From: Scalesia atractyloides
Taxonomy: Eukaryota; Streptophyta; Magnoliopsida; Asterales; Asteraceae
Assembly: GCA_947069175.1 (NCBI GenBank)
Contig: CAMTDV010000013.1
Coordinates: 11,852,501-11,916,500, forward strand
Length of the DNA: 64,000 nucleotides
Reading direction: 5' to 3'
Part shown: piece by piece, positions 1 to 12,112 of the stretch
Layout: each line of letters begins with the position of its first letter
Position numbering within the stretch: position 1 is the stretch's first letter
The notes under the pieces: model-generated
What the model saw: only the letters and a program-made list of their open reading frames with translations
Databases searched by the model: none
What the model was told of the DNA's origin: nothing
Translations under genes and position numbers: made by a program

Positions 1-447
1 TTGGAGTTTGACATTGGTGATCAAGTACTTTTAAAAGTATCACCGTGGAAGGGAGTGGTTCGTTTTGGCCAAAAGGGAAAGCTAGCACCACGCTACGTAG
101 GACTTTTCAAGATACTCGAAAGAGTAGGTCCTGTAGCATACAAGCTTGACCTACCAGAAGAGCTCAACAGAATTCATCCCACATTCCACGTATCAAACTT
201 GAAGAAGTGCCTCGCCGATGAAAACCTCCATATTCCTCTAGAAGACATTCAAATCGATGAATATATGCACTTCGTTGAAAGACCGGTAGAAATTATGGAC
301 TTCGGAGAGAAGCGTTTAAGACGAAGTCGTATTCCTATTGTCAGGGTACGTTGGGAGTCAAAACGAGGACCCGAGTTTACTTGGGAACGTGAAGACTCAA
401 TGCGCGAAAAATACCCGCATCTTTTTCCTGTTACCACTACTACTTAA
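1..447 (+). pseudogene. Ty3/gypsy Pol C-terminus (integrase GPY/F and chromodomain-like tail), partial
   Basis: This is the 3' end of a Ty3/gypsy polyprotein whose body lies left of the window. The 148 readable residues show the integrase C-terminal module KLAPRYVGLFKILERVG (the usual GPF is GLF here), then HPTFHVSNLKKCL, and a chromodomain-like tail with VRWESKRGPEFTWERE ending KYPHLF. In the family this tail helps the integrase choose chromatin targets. The reading frame is open from base 1 to the TAA at 445-447, so no start codon belongs to it. A polypurine tract and LTR follow at once, as expected for the pol 3' end. A second copy of the same region at 56200-56604 lacks about 14 residues that are present here. 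Confidence 0.9.
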
Positions 448-480
448 ATTTCGGGACGAAATTTCTAAAAGTAGGGGATA
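446..480 (+). promoter_or_regulatory. Palindrome plus polypurine tract before the 3' LTR
   Basis: A perfect 8-bp inverted repeat with a 3-base loop (AAATTTCG-GGA-CGAAATTT, 446-464) is followed by the purine-rich AAAAGTAGGGGATA (467-480), which ends next to the LTR. The polypurine tract primes plus-strand DNA synthesis in LTR retrotransposons. The same palindrome and tract stand before the LTRs at 50759 and 56639. Confidence 0.85.
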
Positions 481-662
481 CTGTAACATTCGTCGAAAAA
501 CGGGTTTCAAAACCCGCTTCGTTAATCAATCAAATATTCAGTTATAAGTTTCGTTGCGTATTATGGTTCATATTAATTTTAAACAATACATAACTAATAA
601 ACATTTCTAGAATTTTAAACCATAATTAATAAATAATAAAAATAGCGAATAAAAAAATAAAA

Positions 663-731
663 TGGAGACGCCGGGTTTCGAACCCGGGTCACCCGCAAGC
701 CCCAAACACACAACACACCGCTCCGCCACAC
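663..731 (-). other. Antisense tRNA-like module in LTR1
   Basis: On the minus strand it reads GTGTGGCGGAGCGGTG near its 5' end and CCCGGGTTCGAAACCCGG near its 3' end. The second is a perfect tRNA T-arm and B-box, the first resembles the D-arm/A-box start of class II (Leu/Ser-like) tRNAs. The anticodon region is not recognisable, so it is a tRNA-derived or tRNA-mimicking block rather than a working tRNA gene. Confidence 0.6.
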
Positions 732-991
732 ACTTTCTTTGTGATAATACTGAAACAAATAACATTTAAAGTAAAACCCGAAAATCAAATCCGGTAAACA
801 GCGCGCCAAGACTCGCAATCACCGGAGAAAACATAAACTCCGCGAATCTGTTTCTCCTTTGACCGAAATGGATAAATTGATTTTGACGTCGGTTATAACC
901 GTTGCCGGCAATCAATTTCGGTCATAACCGCCGGAAACCTTTGACCGCGAATCAAGACGCAAATTTGAACCCAATTCATCCAGTTCTTCCT

Positions 992-999
992 TATAAATA
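992..999 (+). promoter_or_regulatory. LTR1 TATA box
   Basis: TATAAATA in the pattern CTTCCTTATAAATACCCACT, followed by a leader with repeated CGCCGGA motifs. LTR3 and LTR4 have TATAAATA at the equivalent place (44875-44882, 51288-51295). Confidence 0.55.
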
Positions 1000-1465
1000 C
1001 CCACTCAAACATCTGGTAACCCTTTCGCTCAGAACCGCACACTCTTTCGAAGCTTTAATCTTTCTAGAGCACGTCGCCGGAGATTTTCATTTTCGCCGGA
1101 ATACCGCCGGAATCGCTAATCAGAAAACCGTAGTCGTTCATCAGACGGTATAATTGTCTAAACCTTCTTGATATCTCTTGATTTATACTTTAATTGTTCA
1201 AATCAATAAATCGAAACTGTTAAACAGTTCACTCAGCCGGAATCCGCAAATCAGAGCCGACGAAATTTTGCCAGAAAATCTGAAGAAAACACTCTGTGTT
1301 GGTACATCTTATTCCTTAATCTTCTTCTTCTATTCCAATTCAATCAATTATAAGCGTTGTTGGTCAATTAAACAAACAGTCGGTTTCACTGTTCTGTAAT
1401 TCCATAAGTGAAGAAGATGAAGTTAAACATGTGTATTAGTATAATTAAAATCGGGTATATAACCG

Positions 1466-1881
1466 GGTTAGACACACAGTCCAGCGGTGGACTGTGTGCA
1501 CAAACAATACACACGTCCCGAGTTCGAATCGCACATGTTACCGACTTTCAGAAATAAAACCAACATTTTTGAAACCTAATCAGATCAAGTCACAATAAAT
1601 ACATAAGAAGAATACAATCCATTAGTTAAACAGATTAGACACACAGCCCAACTGGTTGGGCTGTGCGCACTCGAACCGAACGTCCCGAGTTCGACTCCGG
1701 GTCTCCGAAGCCGGTTCGGCCATATTAAATCATTTTTAATATAAACTAAATAAGGTTAAAGTTAATTAGTATATATATATATAATTAAAACAGAGAATAT
1801 TTCGGGTTAGACACGTAGCTCAGTTGGTAGAGCTGCGTGCACGTATACGAGAGGCCCCGAGTTCGAACCTCACTCAGCGCA
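1466..1881 (+). other. Three tandem sense tRNA-like modules in LTR1 (1466-1537, 1633-1708, 1805-1881)
   Basis: Each begins (G)GTTAGACAC and ends in a B-box-like CCCGAGTTCGA. Starts are 167 and 172 bases apart, and AT-rich stretches with a TATAATTAAAA-type motif precede the first and third. Module 1 folds as CACACAGTCCA-GCGG-TGGACTGTGTG. Module 2 has CACAGCCCA paired with TGGGCTGTG, a compensatory change relative to module 1. Module 3 keeps a normal tRNA D-arm, TAGCTCAGTTGGTAGAGC, as in Lys-type tRNAs. They look like pol III-type elements but lack a full cloverleaf. Confidence 0.65.
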
Positions 1882-2898
1882 TAGAAAACACAGTCTGACC
1901 GGTCAGACCCGGTCAGACCCGGTCAACGGTCAAAAAGTCAACTTTTTTTTTTGTATTTCTTTTATTTATTTATTTAATTGAAAAATCATTTAAAAATACT
2001 TAAAAATAAGATTTTTAAAGTTAGAAAATTTCCCTAAACTCACAAAAATAAATCTAAAAATCCCATTAAAGAGCACTAATTAAAAATATTAATATCAAAT
2101 AAATTTATTTATTTATCGAATCATTTTGTTATTATTTAGGCTAGTTTTTCCCTCGTCGATTGAATCCTAAAATTCGTGCGCATCCATCGTCATCAAAGAA
2201 CGCACCCAATGTGAGTGAATCTCTACCAATTCCCCGTTTTAAACATGTTTTGGGGTGTATCATGTGTCGTATAATCCTTTTATTTTATTTAAACACCGGT
2301 GCATACATCATATCCGTGATCAAATGTGTATCAATTGTTGTGTGAATTATATGTAGATTGTATTTATCATTTTCAGTGCACGCATTTCATTAGGCCCATC
2401 AGTTCCCCGTGGGAGACGGGTTGAGCATCAGGTGCCTCATTAGATCGGCTCTGTTTGATTGAGCCTTGATCTCACATACATCATCATTCATGTCATATAC
2501 TCATCTATATTGGTTTGTGATTGTTTATCTATATATGTTTGCTCACATGTGATTATTGCACAAATTTTCCTTATTAAATAAAACAAGAAATTAGTAACAA
2601 TGTTTTATCAAGGTTCACTCGCCAACTTTTGTTGACCCAAAATATCCCCCGTTTTACACATGATACAGGTGATCCAGCTGAGCCAAGAAACACATAGGAA
2701 GGCCTAGAAGAATAAACAAGTTTAAGCTTTGGAATAATTATATAGTTTCATTTTCTTGTAATTGTATGAATTTTGTTTTGGATATTTAAGTTGTAATTTG
2801 AATTTAATAAATATGAAACATCTTAGTAAACATCACGAGCTTTGGTGATAACCCAATTATGCCCCGACTTTTATTCCGCTGCGGGTCGGGGTGTGACA

Positions 2899-3440
2899 CT
2901 CTTATGTTCTTTTTAAAATTAAATATTAAACCTAATTTAATTATGTTTTTTACATATATGTATACAAGTCAGTATATACAAGACTTATACACTTGTGCAT
3001 AATTACATCTTGTTCTCACATGTCGATATAAACCACATTTATACACATGTGTATTATTCAAGTACATATGTGTATAAACTAATAGCTGTGTATCTTGTAT
3101 AAATTGATAGTTAGCTAGACTGTACACATGTATATAAACTAACATTTGTGTATCTTGTATAAACTAACACTATCGAGACTGTACACATGTGTATACACTA
3201 CAACTGTGTATCTTGTATATACGGAAACTAGCAAGATTTTAGGAATTTTGATTATATTGTTTAATAAATGCAACTTACAAAAGACGCAAATACCATTCTG
3301 TCAATTAATTTAAAGGGAAGTTACAACATTATAATTACAATCTTGACATTGTTTAAAATCTCTAGATGATATAATCTAATGACTCAGATTAGTTACACAG
3401 TTCACTTTTAACCTAGTGTTCACTCTAGAACCCTACCCTA
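2899..3440. mobile_element. MITE fragment with internal about 60-bp minisatellite (X1)
   Basis: Related over its length to 25195-25650. It holds repeats built around CTGTACACATGTGTATA...CTAACA...TGTGTATCTTGTATA (about 3050-3230), then a conserved unique part and the right terminus ending GTTCACTCTAGAACCCTA. The left terminus seen in the other copy is missing, probably cut off by the LTR element on its left. No coding capacity. Confidence 0.6.
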
Positions 3441-3460
3441 TGTATATGTGTGTATATATA

Positions 3461-4562
3461 GGGTGAGGTTATTGTAAGAAAATATAAAAGTGTGAGAATG
3501 ATAACAAAGAATATAAACCATTAGATATTTAATCTAATGGTTAAGATCATAGTGGCAATTCTGTAAATAGTGTTGATTATTAAACTAACTAATTTTCTAG
3601 ATTAAGGGTATAAAGGTAAATTTAACATTTTTAAATTAAGAAACTAACATTAATGCACATGCAAAGTTCCCCCTTCTTTTTTAAACGTCAATAACTTTTT
3701 ATACGTAACTCTTTTAAAAAAAATACACCATAATAACGAGTGTTTTTTATCTTTAATATGAGTACCATATTGATATACTTATGTAGAGAAAAAAATTACG
3801 TATCGCTTGGATGTTTTAGTCCATGGTGTTTTTTCTGTGTTCATACAATGGTGTTTTAATTGTAGGGCGTTATTTCTGTTATATTTCAGTTCTTCGTAAG
3901 ATGTATGCCTTCAATATACATGTTGTGGTGTTTTTATGAGTTGGGGCATTATTCCTGTTATATTTAATGTGAGGATAATGGTCCTTGCATTGCTGTAGTT
4001 TCTGGTGTCTTCAGTAGGTTTCTGTTGCCTTCAAAGAGTTAGGGTGTTATTTCTGTTTTTATATATTTAGGGTGTTATTTCAGTTTTGATTCTGATTAAA
4101 GTGTTGGCTGATGTTATATTAGGGTGTTATTTCTGTTATATTCAATGTTAGGGTGTTCTTTATAAGATGTGTGCCTTCAATATAACTGTTGTGGTGTTTT
4201 TATGAGTTATGGTGTTATTTCTGTTATATTTATGTTCTTTATAAAATGTATGCCTTCAAAATACATGTTGTGGTGTTTTTTTGAGTTAGGGTGTTGTTTC
4301 TGTTATATTTATGTTCTTTATAAGATGTATGCTTTCAATATACATGTTGTGGTGTTTTTATGAGTTAGGGTGTTATTTCAAATTCGAAAATCCCTATAAT
4401 AACTGCCAAAAATCGGTTGCATATATTCATTTCATAATTATATTTTATTAGTTAGATTACACTTATACCCTTGAACTACCAAAATAAAAAGGGACACATA
4501 TCACCTCCAAAATCTTTCTTGTCCTTCTCATACTTTTAATTTTTCTTACATGAACCTCTACC
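3461..4562. mobile_element. Non-autonomous Mutator-like element, 1.1 kb, with TIRs
   Basis: The left end GGGTGAGGTTATTGTAAGAA and the right end (reverse strand GGTAGAGGTTCATGTAAGAA) are terminal inverted repeats. The first 150 bases match the left end of the large element at 30266 (same AAAAGTGTGAGAA and TCTAATGGTT...GATCATAGTGGCA motifs) and the last 100 match its right end at 62670-62809. Flanks TGTATATATA (3451-3460) and TGTATATGTA (4563-4572) look like a 10-bp target duplication with one mismatch. It has no gene and depends on a transposase made elsewhere. MULE assignment is by relation to the large copy. Confidence 0.75.
3890..4385. repeat. Subterminal tandem repeat, about 80-120-bp units
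   Basis: Repeated GGTGTTATTTCTGTTATATT, TTCTTTATAAGATGTATGCC and ACATGTTGTGGTGTTTTTATGAGTTAGGG-like segments. The same GGTGTT-rich motif fills both subterminal regions of the 32.5-kb element. Confidence 0.7.
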
Positions 4563-5573
4563 TGTATATGTATAACACATTTTTAACAAATAGTACATAT
4601 ATATTCTCATGATGTCAAAGCCATTTTAGGCTGTTTTTTTTTGTTTTAAGTTGCTTTCATCCCCTAGATGTTGATCTCTCACCACCACCATCACCATGTG
4701 ACATCAAAACTCCCGGTGTTTTCTCTTTCACTGTAATGCCATTGTTCCCGTCGTGCATAACAGAGGGCAAATCGTTGCATGAATTCAATGTGTCGCCCAT
4801 TGTCTTGCTTCAAATGTGATCGTTTTCAAGTTGTTACATTGAATGCCTTACACGTTTGTTTGATATATTATACAACCTTGCTCCTGAAATATATAATATA
4901 GTTGATATTAAACTACCCGTGTTTATCCTTATTATGTCATGTTTATAAGAAACGGAAATTTAAAGCCAAAAACAAAACAAAACAAATAAAATGATAAATA
5001 CAAAATCCTGAATAAATTAAAATCATACAAAATCCTTAATAAATTAAAATCATCAAGAGGATGAGTAATTTAAGAATTATGTTAAATTAATAACTTGGTC
5101 AACGCATAACATATATAATTTATGTATAAATTCAATAAATAATTTTGTAGCAATTCAAAGAAATCTTGCTAGATAGTAAAAGAGTTTTAATGCCAAATGA
5201 TTTTGTATATTCTTTAAAAGTTCGATAAATAAAACAAAAAAAAGAGTAAAAGATAATGCCAAATGATTTTGAATATTCTTTAAAAGTTTGATAAATAAAA
5301 CAAAAATATAATATATCTAGAATCAAATTTGTGTGAGGTATATTGGTGGTGGTCCGGTGATAAAGCAAATGCTTTTAATAAATTTAAGTGTAGGGTTTTG
5401 GATTTAAGTATTACAAGTAGTAAAAAAAATTGTCATTCAAAAAACAAATCTAAATGGGGACTGATTCAAGTATTACAAGTAGTAAAAAAAATTGTCATTC
5501 AAAAAACAAATCTAAATGGGAACTTTTAAATAAAAACAGAAACAAAAATTTATTAATTTGGAAGGTTGCGCCG
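4563..5573. other. No gene; local duplications
   Basis: AT-rich, no supported gene. Two local tandem duplications are visible: about 5190-5308 (two copies of a 60-base unit with TGCCAAATGATTTTG) and about 5404-5522 (two nearly identical 60-base units with AAGTAGTAAAAAAAATTGTC). Both look like replication slippage or repair products. Confidence 0.5.
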
Positions 5574-6151
5574 TAGGAATCGCAATGGGCCGGGTTTTGG
5601 TAATCCCAGGCCCGTACCTGGTTGTAATTCCTTGTTCCATACTCGGCTCGTTACGCGTCAGGTAATTACCCGTCGTGTATTGGGCATAACCGCGAGTATC
5701 GGGTATACCCGTTAATTTTTTAAAAATACCTGTTGGGAAAAATGTGCAATTTTTACTTTGATGCATATACAATTTGCTATTTTTAATAACTATAACAAAT
5801 GAAAATATGATTAATAACTTACATATAAAGGGTGGTAGCTTCCATATCCAATATGCATGATTAAGAATAAGTTATTTGTTCACTAAACACCTGCCAAATA
5901 CATATCCACATATGACTACTAGTAAGAAGAAGACTAAACCCTAGTACTATAGAGAAGGTAATAAGTACATGTATTAAGTTTATATATATGGAAATTTATA
6001 ATATGATACTTTCGGGTAAATAGGTAGGGTATCGGGCCGGGTATCACTAAATCTCATACCCGGCCCGTACCCATTGGGTTTAGGGTATACCCAACCCGTA
6101 TGTTTCGGTTTCAAGTATACCCGTCGGGCTTGGGATTTTTTGCCATCCCTA
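5574..6151. mobile_element. hAT-like non-autonomous element
   Basis: The left end TAGGAATCGCAATGGGCCGG and the right end TTTTTTGCCATCCCTA (reverse TAGGGATGGCAAAAAATCCC) match the TAGGGATGGCAA terminus typical of plant hAT elements. Both subterminal regions are rich in GGGTA/CGGGCCGGGTA/TACCCG motifs (about 5580-5720 and 6010-6140), another hAT MITE trait. The bases flanking it (GGTTGCGCCG and GGTCGCGA) match only partly, so an 8-bp duplication is unproven. No transposase inside. Confidence 0.65.
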
Positions 6152-6809
6152 GGTCGCGAACGTGCATCCCCTTACATGATTGGTTTGTAACAGAAGTGAC
6201 TGAAGTAAAAATAAAGGTTTATGGTTGGTTTGTAATGTCTACATGCTTTCAACTTTCCAAAAGGTAACACGTATATGCTTCTATCTAAACCGATATATCT
6301 TCCTAAATGGGTATATTCATCTTTAGAGTTATGGTGATATATTGTCTTTTAATGATTTGATCACGTTTACATGTTATTCCTTTAATGAGCTCAAGATTAT
6401 GTAACATAGCTTCGGCAATCTAGGTTGTAAAATGTAAATAATAGATATGGTTGTTGGACATTATCTTTCTTATAATCAAAATTATGTAATTGAAACATTG
6501 TAAAAAATATTGACTTGGGTGCATAAACCATATGCTAAAGGGTTAATGAGAGAAAACATTATATTTAGTTTCTGAGTGTTAGTTTTATTGTTTCATCTAA
6601 AGCTAACGTGTCCATATATACAAACAAATACATGAGAATCCTCTAACTTACCTTTATGTTGCGGCACGTCTTTATCAAATTCACTAGGCAGAGTTACATT
6701 GGTATTGCACCGTGACTTATCCAGATAACCAACAGTTTGATAATGTGAGGCTAGCCCACTTGATAGAGGTATATGTCAATGTGAGACTAGCCTACTTAGT
6801 AGAGGCATA
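6152..6809. other. No recognisable feature
   Basis: AT-rich sequence with no supported gene or repeat. The missing 3' end of the SIRE-like copia element could lie here, but I could not find a copy of its LTR (end TGAAAGTTCTAGG) in this stretch. Confidence 0.4.
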
Positions 6810-8219
6810 TAATCGGAGTTCCTTTCTTAACTCTTTCAACATTCACTGGATCATCAACAGTCTTCTCAGCAACTGGTTCATTAATAACCTCATTTACTGG
6901 TTGTTCTTCATCTGGTTCATCGACCAATCTCATACTTGAACCCTTCTACCCTTCTTTGCTTTCTTTGCTGCTGGTGAACCTGTCTTCTTGAGAGTAGATT
7001 TTGCAGTATTTTTCTTTCTACTAACTTTCTTCACAACTTTCGGAATTTCAACTTTAGGATTATAATCTTCATCCTTTTCTCTTCAGTTGGCTTTGATATT
7101 TCACTTTCAACATTTACCTTTCCACTCCGAGTTCTACTATAAGTACAAGTGTACTTTTGAATCTCTTCATCACTTTCAGTCTTTTCATTATCAGATTTCT
7201 CCATATCAGACTTTGCATATATCACCTTAACTTCTTCCTCAACTTCAACGGCTTTATGTTTGCCTTTTGCTTTTGCAACAACTTTTGATTTTTTTTTTGG
7301 ATTGAGAATACTGACTATCATTTTCTTTCTTGATTCTTTTGCTCTTCGAATACATAAATTTCTTCATCGCTTCAGTTTTAGAATCAGAATTGCTATGGTC
7401 GTGCCTCCACTGGTTATTTTTAGGCGCTTCATACTATTTCTTCTTCAGTTTCCCGAATAACCCTCTGAATTTAGGTATATCTTATTCAGATTTTCCTTTT
7501 TAAGATATCAGTCTCTCTAATGTTATGTTGTTCATGTGTTCAAGTTCCATCTTGTCCTCTTCTTTGTATTCCAGATTCTTGCATTGCAAATCAATAAACA
7601 TTTGTACAAATCTCCGATACATTAACCATTTAACTCCAACAATGTTATCATTCATGTTGTTGAAGATCATCCGTGAGAAATTGAATTTCAAGTTCAAGCA
7701 TAAAGCAACAATAGCAATCATCAAGTAATCCGGTGCTACGTCATATCCACCCTTTCTATGCCCCGAGCGAGCACTGAACAATAACATGCATTAAAAATTT
7801 GTAAGTGCTAGACACACAACTTTTGGCATAGCTTGTAGAATTCAACTCCCCATCATATCCCAATCTCTAAAAACATTCTTTCATAAGGTTCCCATCAAGC
7901 ATATCTGGATCTTCTAGAGTATCTTTGAATTCTAGAAATTTTATAACCAGTGCCTCTACAACCACCACCTTTTTATTTTGTACTTCATAATGAATCTTCG
8001 GTGGATCTAGTTAACATTCAACATTGGCATTCTTTCAGAAATCTCTTATTTGGGATTTGTACGGTACTCTAACTTTTGTAATTGCCTTGAATATTCTAGA
8101 ACACTTCAAGGAAGGCATCATAATCTTGAAACGTTATGCCTTCTTATCATTCTCATACTGTAGTGCTATGATATTGTGCTTCATATCTGCATCCTTTACT
8201 TGAATTGGTCTCACCATAT
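6810..8219 (-). pseudogene. SIRE-type copia third ORF (env-like), decayed
   Basis: Minus-strand coding remnants begin near 8219 (MVRPIQVKDADMKHNI) and run through several stops and frameshifts. The clearest block (7787-7500) contains ALCLNLKFNFSRMIFNNM and VKWLMYRRFVQMFIDLQ. The 7321-7031 block is a charged tail with KKKSK and EVEEEVK runs, and acidic residues continue to about 6810. Proteins with this FNFS...LMYPRF pattern occur downstream of pol in SIRE/Maximus copia elements of daisy-family plants; calling it env-like follows that literature, and I see no membrane segment that proves an envelope role. Same strand and order as the copia pol at 15836-19349. Confidence 0.6.
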
Positions 8220-9503
8220 CTACAAAAACGAAATGCCACATATAAATCTGACAATGTATAAAAATCTGAACACTTAAACATTTTTAACCAAAACTGTCCA
8301 TGCACACAAATCATGCGTGCGTATGACTAGTCATTCAAAACTACCAACACGTAGGACTAAACTGTGCATATGACTAGGTTTGTTTGGTACCCAGCGTGCC
8401 ATTGATGCGCGCGTATCAGTCCCATACTAGTGACCTTCGACCAGTTTTTTAATGCACAGCGTATGACTCATATGCAGATTAAAAATATGACCATTTTCAA
8501 ATTTCATGTCCTAATCTATTGCTTTAATCAATCGAGCGTGTCAAAAATCATCACTATATATATCGATTATCAATAACCCCATGTTAATTTTGACTTTTGA
8601 AAATCAGTTTGTCTTGAAATGATGACATAGATTGTTGGTATTGTTTATCCACTTAAACTCAAACAAAATCTTTTGTAAGGCTTACCAATACGATTAAGGT
8701 ACATTATAAATCACTAAGTTCTTATGGACTCCATGATCACAGGATATCCCAACATCATGTAATACACCAAACCAAGTAATGCTTACTGTGATATGTGTAA
8801 AAATAAAGTAGAATGTTTAAACATTAATAATCAGGTCGGATCTTTCGATGCGCAGAAAGAGTCCAATGTTTAAACAAAAAAAGAAAGAAAACAAGTTGAA
8901 ATGTTTAGATCTTAACCACCAGTTTGATATTCACATATACGCAAAAGTGATCCAAGATTTAAATGAAACACCAAGTAAAATAAGATGAAACTTTTAGACA
9001 CTAACATCCAGTTTGATACTTTCTTATACGCAAATGATGTCCAATGTTTAAACAAAATAAAGACATAAAACAAGTTTAAATCTTTTGTAAAAGGAAGCAC
9101 AATCATAGTGACTTTTTCAGAATGTAGTGAAAATTGACATACTGACTGGTTTTTATACTTTGTGGCACTAAGCGATTACTCATCTAGTACACAATCATGA
9201 AAAACAAAACTAAGTACTATACAATGTTGACCATGTTTCCCACTAGAATTAGGTTTTTCTTTAAATTTATGCCGTTTTTGCAAAACTACTAGATTTAGCG
9301 AGTCTATCGACACATCCTTAGTGAGATTGCTTAACAACTTTTAAACTATACAAATCTTTAGCATGCACTGACAGTCCATAGATGTACTATGATTCCTCTA
9401 TTTTGCAACAAAAACTCATTTTCATTTTTTAATGTTTTTGGTTTTTCAAACATTATCTCCCCCTAGAATCAAAAACATATTTTTGGATTCTGAGAAAAAA
9501 AAT
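8220..9503 (-). other. Spacer between copia pol and third ORF, with tandem repeat
   Basis: No gene seen. About 8850-9085 holds three imperfect copies of an 80-base unit (CCAATGTTTAAACAAAA, AGTTTGATA, ATACGCAAA). GCGTATGACT motifs (8330, 8460) recur in the element's leader at 22730-22920. Confidence 0.5.
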
Positions 9504-9599
9504 TGTAACACCCTGTAAAATCGTGTCCAATAGTATAGAGATACGTGTTGTATTTTAAATATAGTCTGTTAAAGACTAATAAGGACTAAAGGCGTCAAC

Positions 9600-9740
9600 A
9601 TGCAAAAATAACAACCTCTGAGTGACTGATATGTAAACATGCTCAATTTTGGCCTCTGAGTGACTGATATGTCAACATACCCAGCCTCTGAGTGACATTG
9701 GAATTAACATGCTTATAATAAGCCTCTGAGTGATCCTTTG
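9600..9740 (+). repeat. GCCTCTGAGTGAC minisatellite in solo LTR
   Basis: Four or five units of GCCTCTGAGTGA followed by a short variable piece and GTCAACATGC, about 40-60 bases each. The same array is at 14750-14930 (inverted) and 31845-32090. Confidence 0.75.
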
Positions 9741-12112
9741 TGAAGTCCTAACTCTCATAAGTGCCAAATGTTGGACGAGAGGGTTCAATTTTGTAAATAT
9801 GTGAAAGATGGATGATGGAGGGATTAAAAATGTCAACATGTTAATTCTTACCTCTGAGTGACCTTTTAACGAACCGAGAGCTCGACAATGTCCGGGCATA
9901 ATCCCGGGTATGCCAAGTATTGGCTACAGAGGGCTAAAAGTGCCAAAAAGGTGTTTATAAAGGTTTTTAGGAGCTTTATAAAGTTAAGGGGTTAAAAGTG
10001 TCAATTTTTAAAACTAGCCATATGGCGGTTGTGGGCCGCAAGAGACCTGGCCTGGGTCTCTCGCGGGGCGTGAGAAGCCCTCTGCTGTAGAAAGTTTGTT
10101 TGGCAGCCAAGCTAAACTCCACAAAACCATGTTTTCGAAACTATGGACTTGTAAACTACTATGCCACGTTTTGGGACACTTGTAAGCTTCCTCTTACACC
10201 CCTAAACACCTGGATTCACCTCCTTTGAGTTCTCCAACTATAAATAGGTGATCAAGTTCACCATTTGAACTTGCACCTTTCTTATTTATACTCTTCTCCC
10301 TCCTCTAGAAGTTCCTAGCTAAAAGGAGTATCCAACATAGTTCTTTTGCACCTTAGGAATCACTGGTAAGTGTACCTTCTTTGCATTTTCGTTTATAGGC
10401 TTTTATAGCCATAAGTCAAGCGTTTTGCGGAAAACGCTTTGACTTTCGGTTAAGACTATATGGTCCAGCCATTGTTCGAAATGAACATGGCTAAGTGATC
10501 GTAATAAGGTAGGTGTTAGTCCCTATAAAGGGCACCTTCTGAAGATCACGTTTGCTAGACCAATTGACGGGTCAAGTTCTGATATTAAAAAGTCAAACAG
10601 ACCATTTTTCGGAAAAATCATAGATTAATATTATATATGTTATGAAACCTGTTTTGACACTTAAACAAGTTGGTAATAATTATTAGAACATGTAAGAACA
10701 TGTTCGGCTCGTCAAATTCAGTTCTAGGGTCGGTTCGCAACCGAAAGTCGTGAAGTTTGACTTCTGCTTTGACTTTCGATTCTGACCCGATTTAGATTAG
10801 TTACCTACTAATCTAAAGTTGCATTATGATCATAATATAATGTGGCATAACTCTGTGAGGTTATATTACATGATCATAATCAGAATCTAAGTTTATGCGC
10901 AAGTTCCATAATTATGCCATCTTTGACCAAAATGTTCTTTTTGCATAAAACAAGGTTTTAGATGATAGTGAACTTCAAAACGAGTTTTCTACTGATGTAA
11001 CATTATAAGTAGGATTATTTGGGATGATTAACCAAGATATAAAATGAGTTTTCAAACAGGTCCTTAAACTATGTCGATAAATGATGATTTTAGCCCTTGT
11101 GGCTTATAAAATGGTTTTAATCAATTCTTTTCAAGGTAAATCATTTACCTACTGATATGCTATATTAAATAACATACATAAAACATTTTAATCTGACCTT
11201 AATATCAGTTTTCGTAAACAACACATAAAGACATCATTTTACGACATAAGCGCCGTTTTGGCGTATAGTATGGTTTTAAACCATATTAATCGACCAAGAC
11301 TTGTTACCTACTGATTTTAAAACTTATTTTAAACATATTTATAGTAGGTACATGTTATAAACTCAAAATCCCAAATAATTTATAAACTATGTGTAAAATG
11401 ACCAAAATGCCGCTTCGGTGCATAGTTTGGTCATAAAAGACAAAATACACATATAAGTGGTATCCTACTGATATTATATCATAAATAAGGTAATTTTCCA
11501 GAATACTTATAATTCTAACATTAAATTTTATTCAAGTTCCTTTTATATGGTATGAAATTACCAAAAATACCCTTATGAGGCATAATTTCGTTTTAAAACC
11601 TTAACGGGCATATAAGTTGATATCCTACTGATATTTTAACTTATTTAAAAATGGCATATAGAACTTGTCCATGACTTATTCAGTTACCCGATATCGCCGA
11701 TATGCGTACGGTTAAGCATATGTAACTAGTTTACGGAAATTAATCGAAACGGGTTTACCTTATCATTTTAATCTCAAAATCCAGAATGTTAATAGTTTAC
11801 CCATATTAAACAAGTCAAGGTACTTGTTCGGATTAAACTACATTCTATCCAATCATCGTTTAATCTAGCGTCATACGTTTTGATCAAGCACGCTAGTCGG
11901 TCCAAGTCTATGACTTAAATAAGACCGTTAGTATTTAATTGGTTAGTTTATGCCATAATCCAGACTAGAGACTTGCCGGTAAATGTTATCTGCACTTAGT
12001 AAGTTATAAAATAAAAAGAAGACTAGCTCTGATAAATATTCTCGACTTATTTCCCCTATACGGGCTTGGGTTACGGTAAATTATTACCGCTTGGTCAGAA
12101 ATGGGATCAATC

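Larger units (their letters stand above)
482..2898 (+). mobile_element. 3' LTR of a Ty3/gypsy element (LTR1)
   Basis: Begins TGTAAC and ends GTGTGACA, directly after a polypurine tract. It is 2417 bp long and shares its order of parts with the four related LTRs at 40847, 44346, 50759 and 56639: antisense tRNA-like module, TATA box with CGCCGGA-rich leader, three sense tRNA-like modules, hairpins, and the end GCTGCGGGTCGGGGTGTGACA. A TATA box (TATAAATA) lies at 992-999. The matching 5' LTR is outside the window, so no target duplication can be read. It is clearly diverged from the other four. Confidence 0.88.

Noticed and set aside
5574..6151. Helitron
   Set aside because: The TAGGGATGGCAA inverted ends argue for hAT; no CTRR end with an adjoining hairpin was seen.
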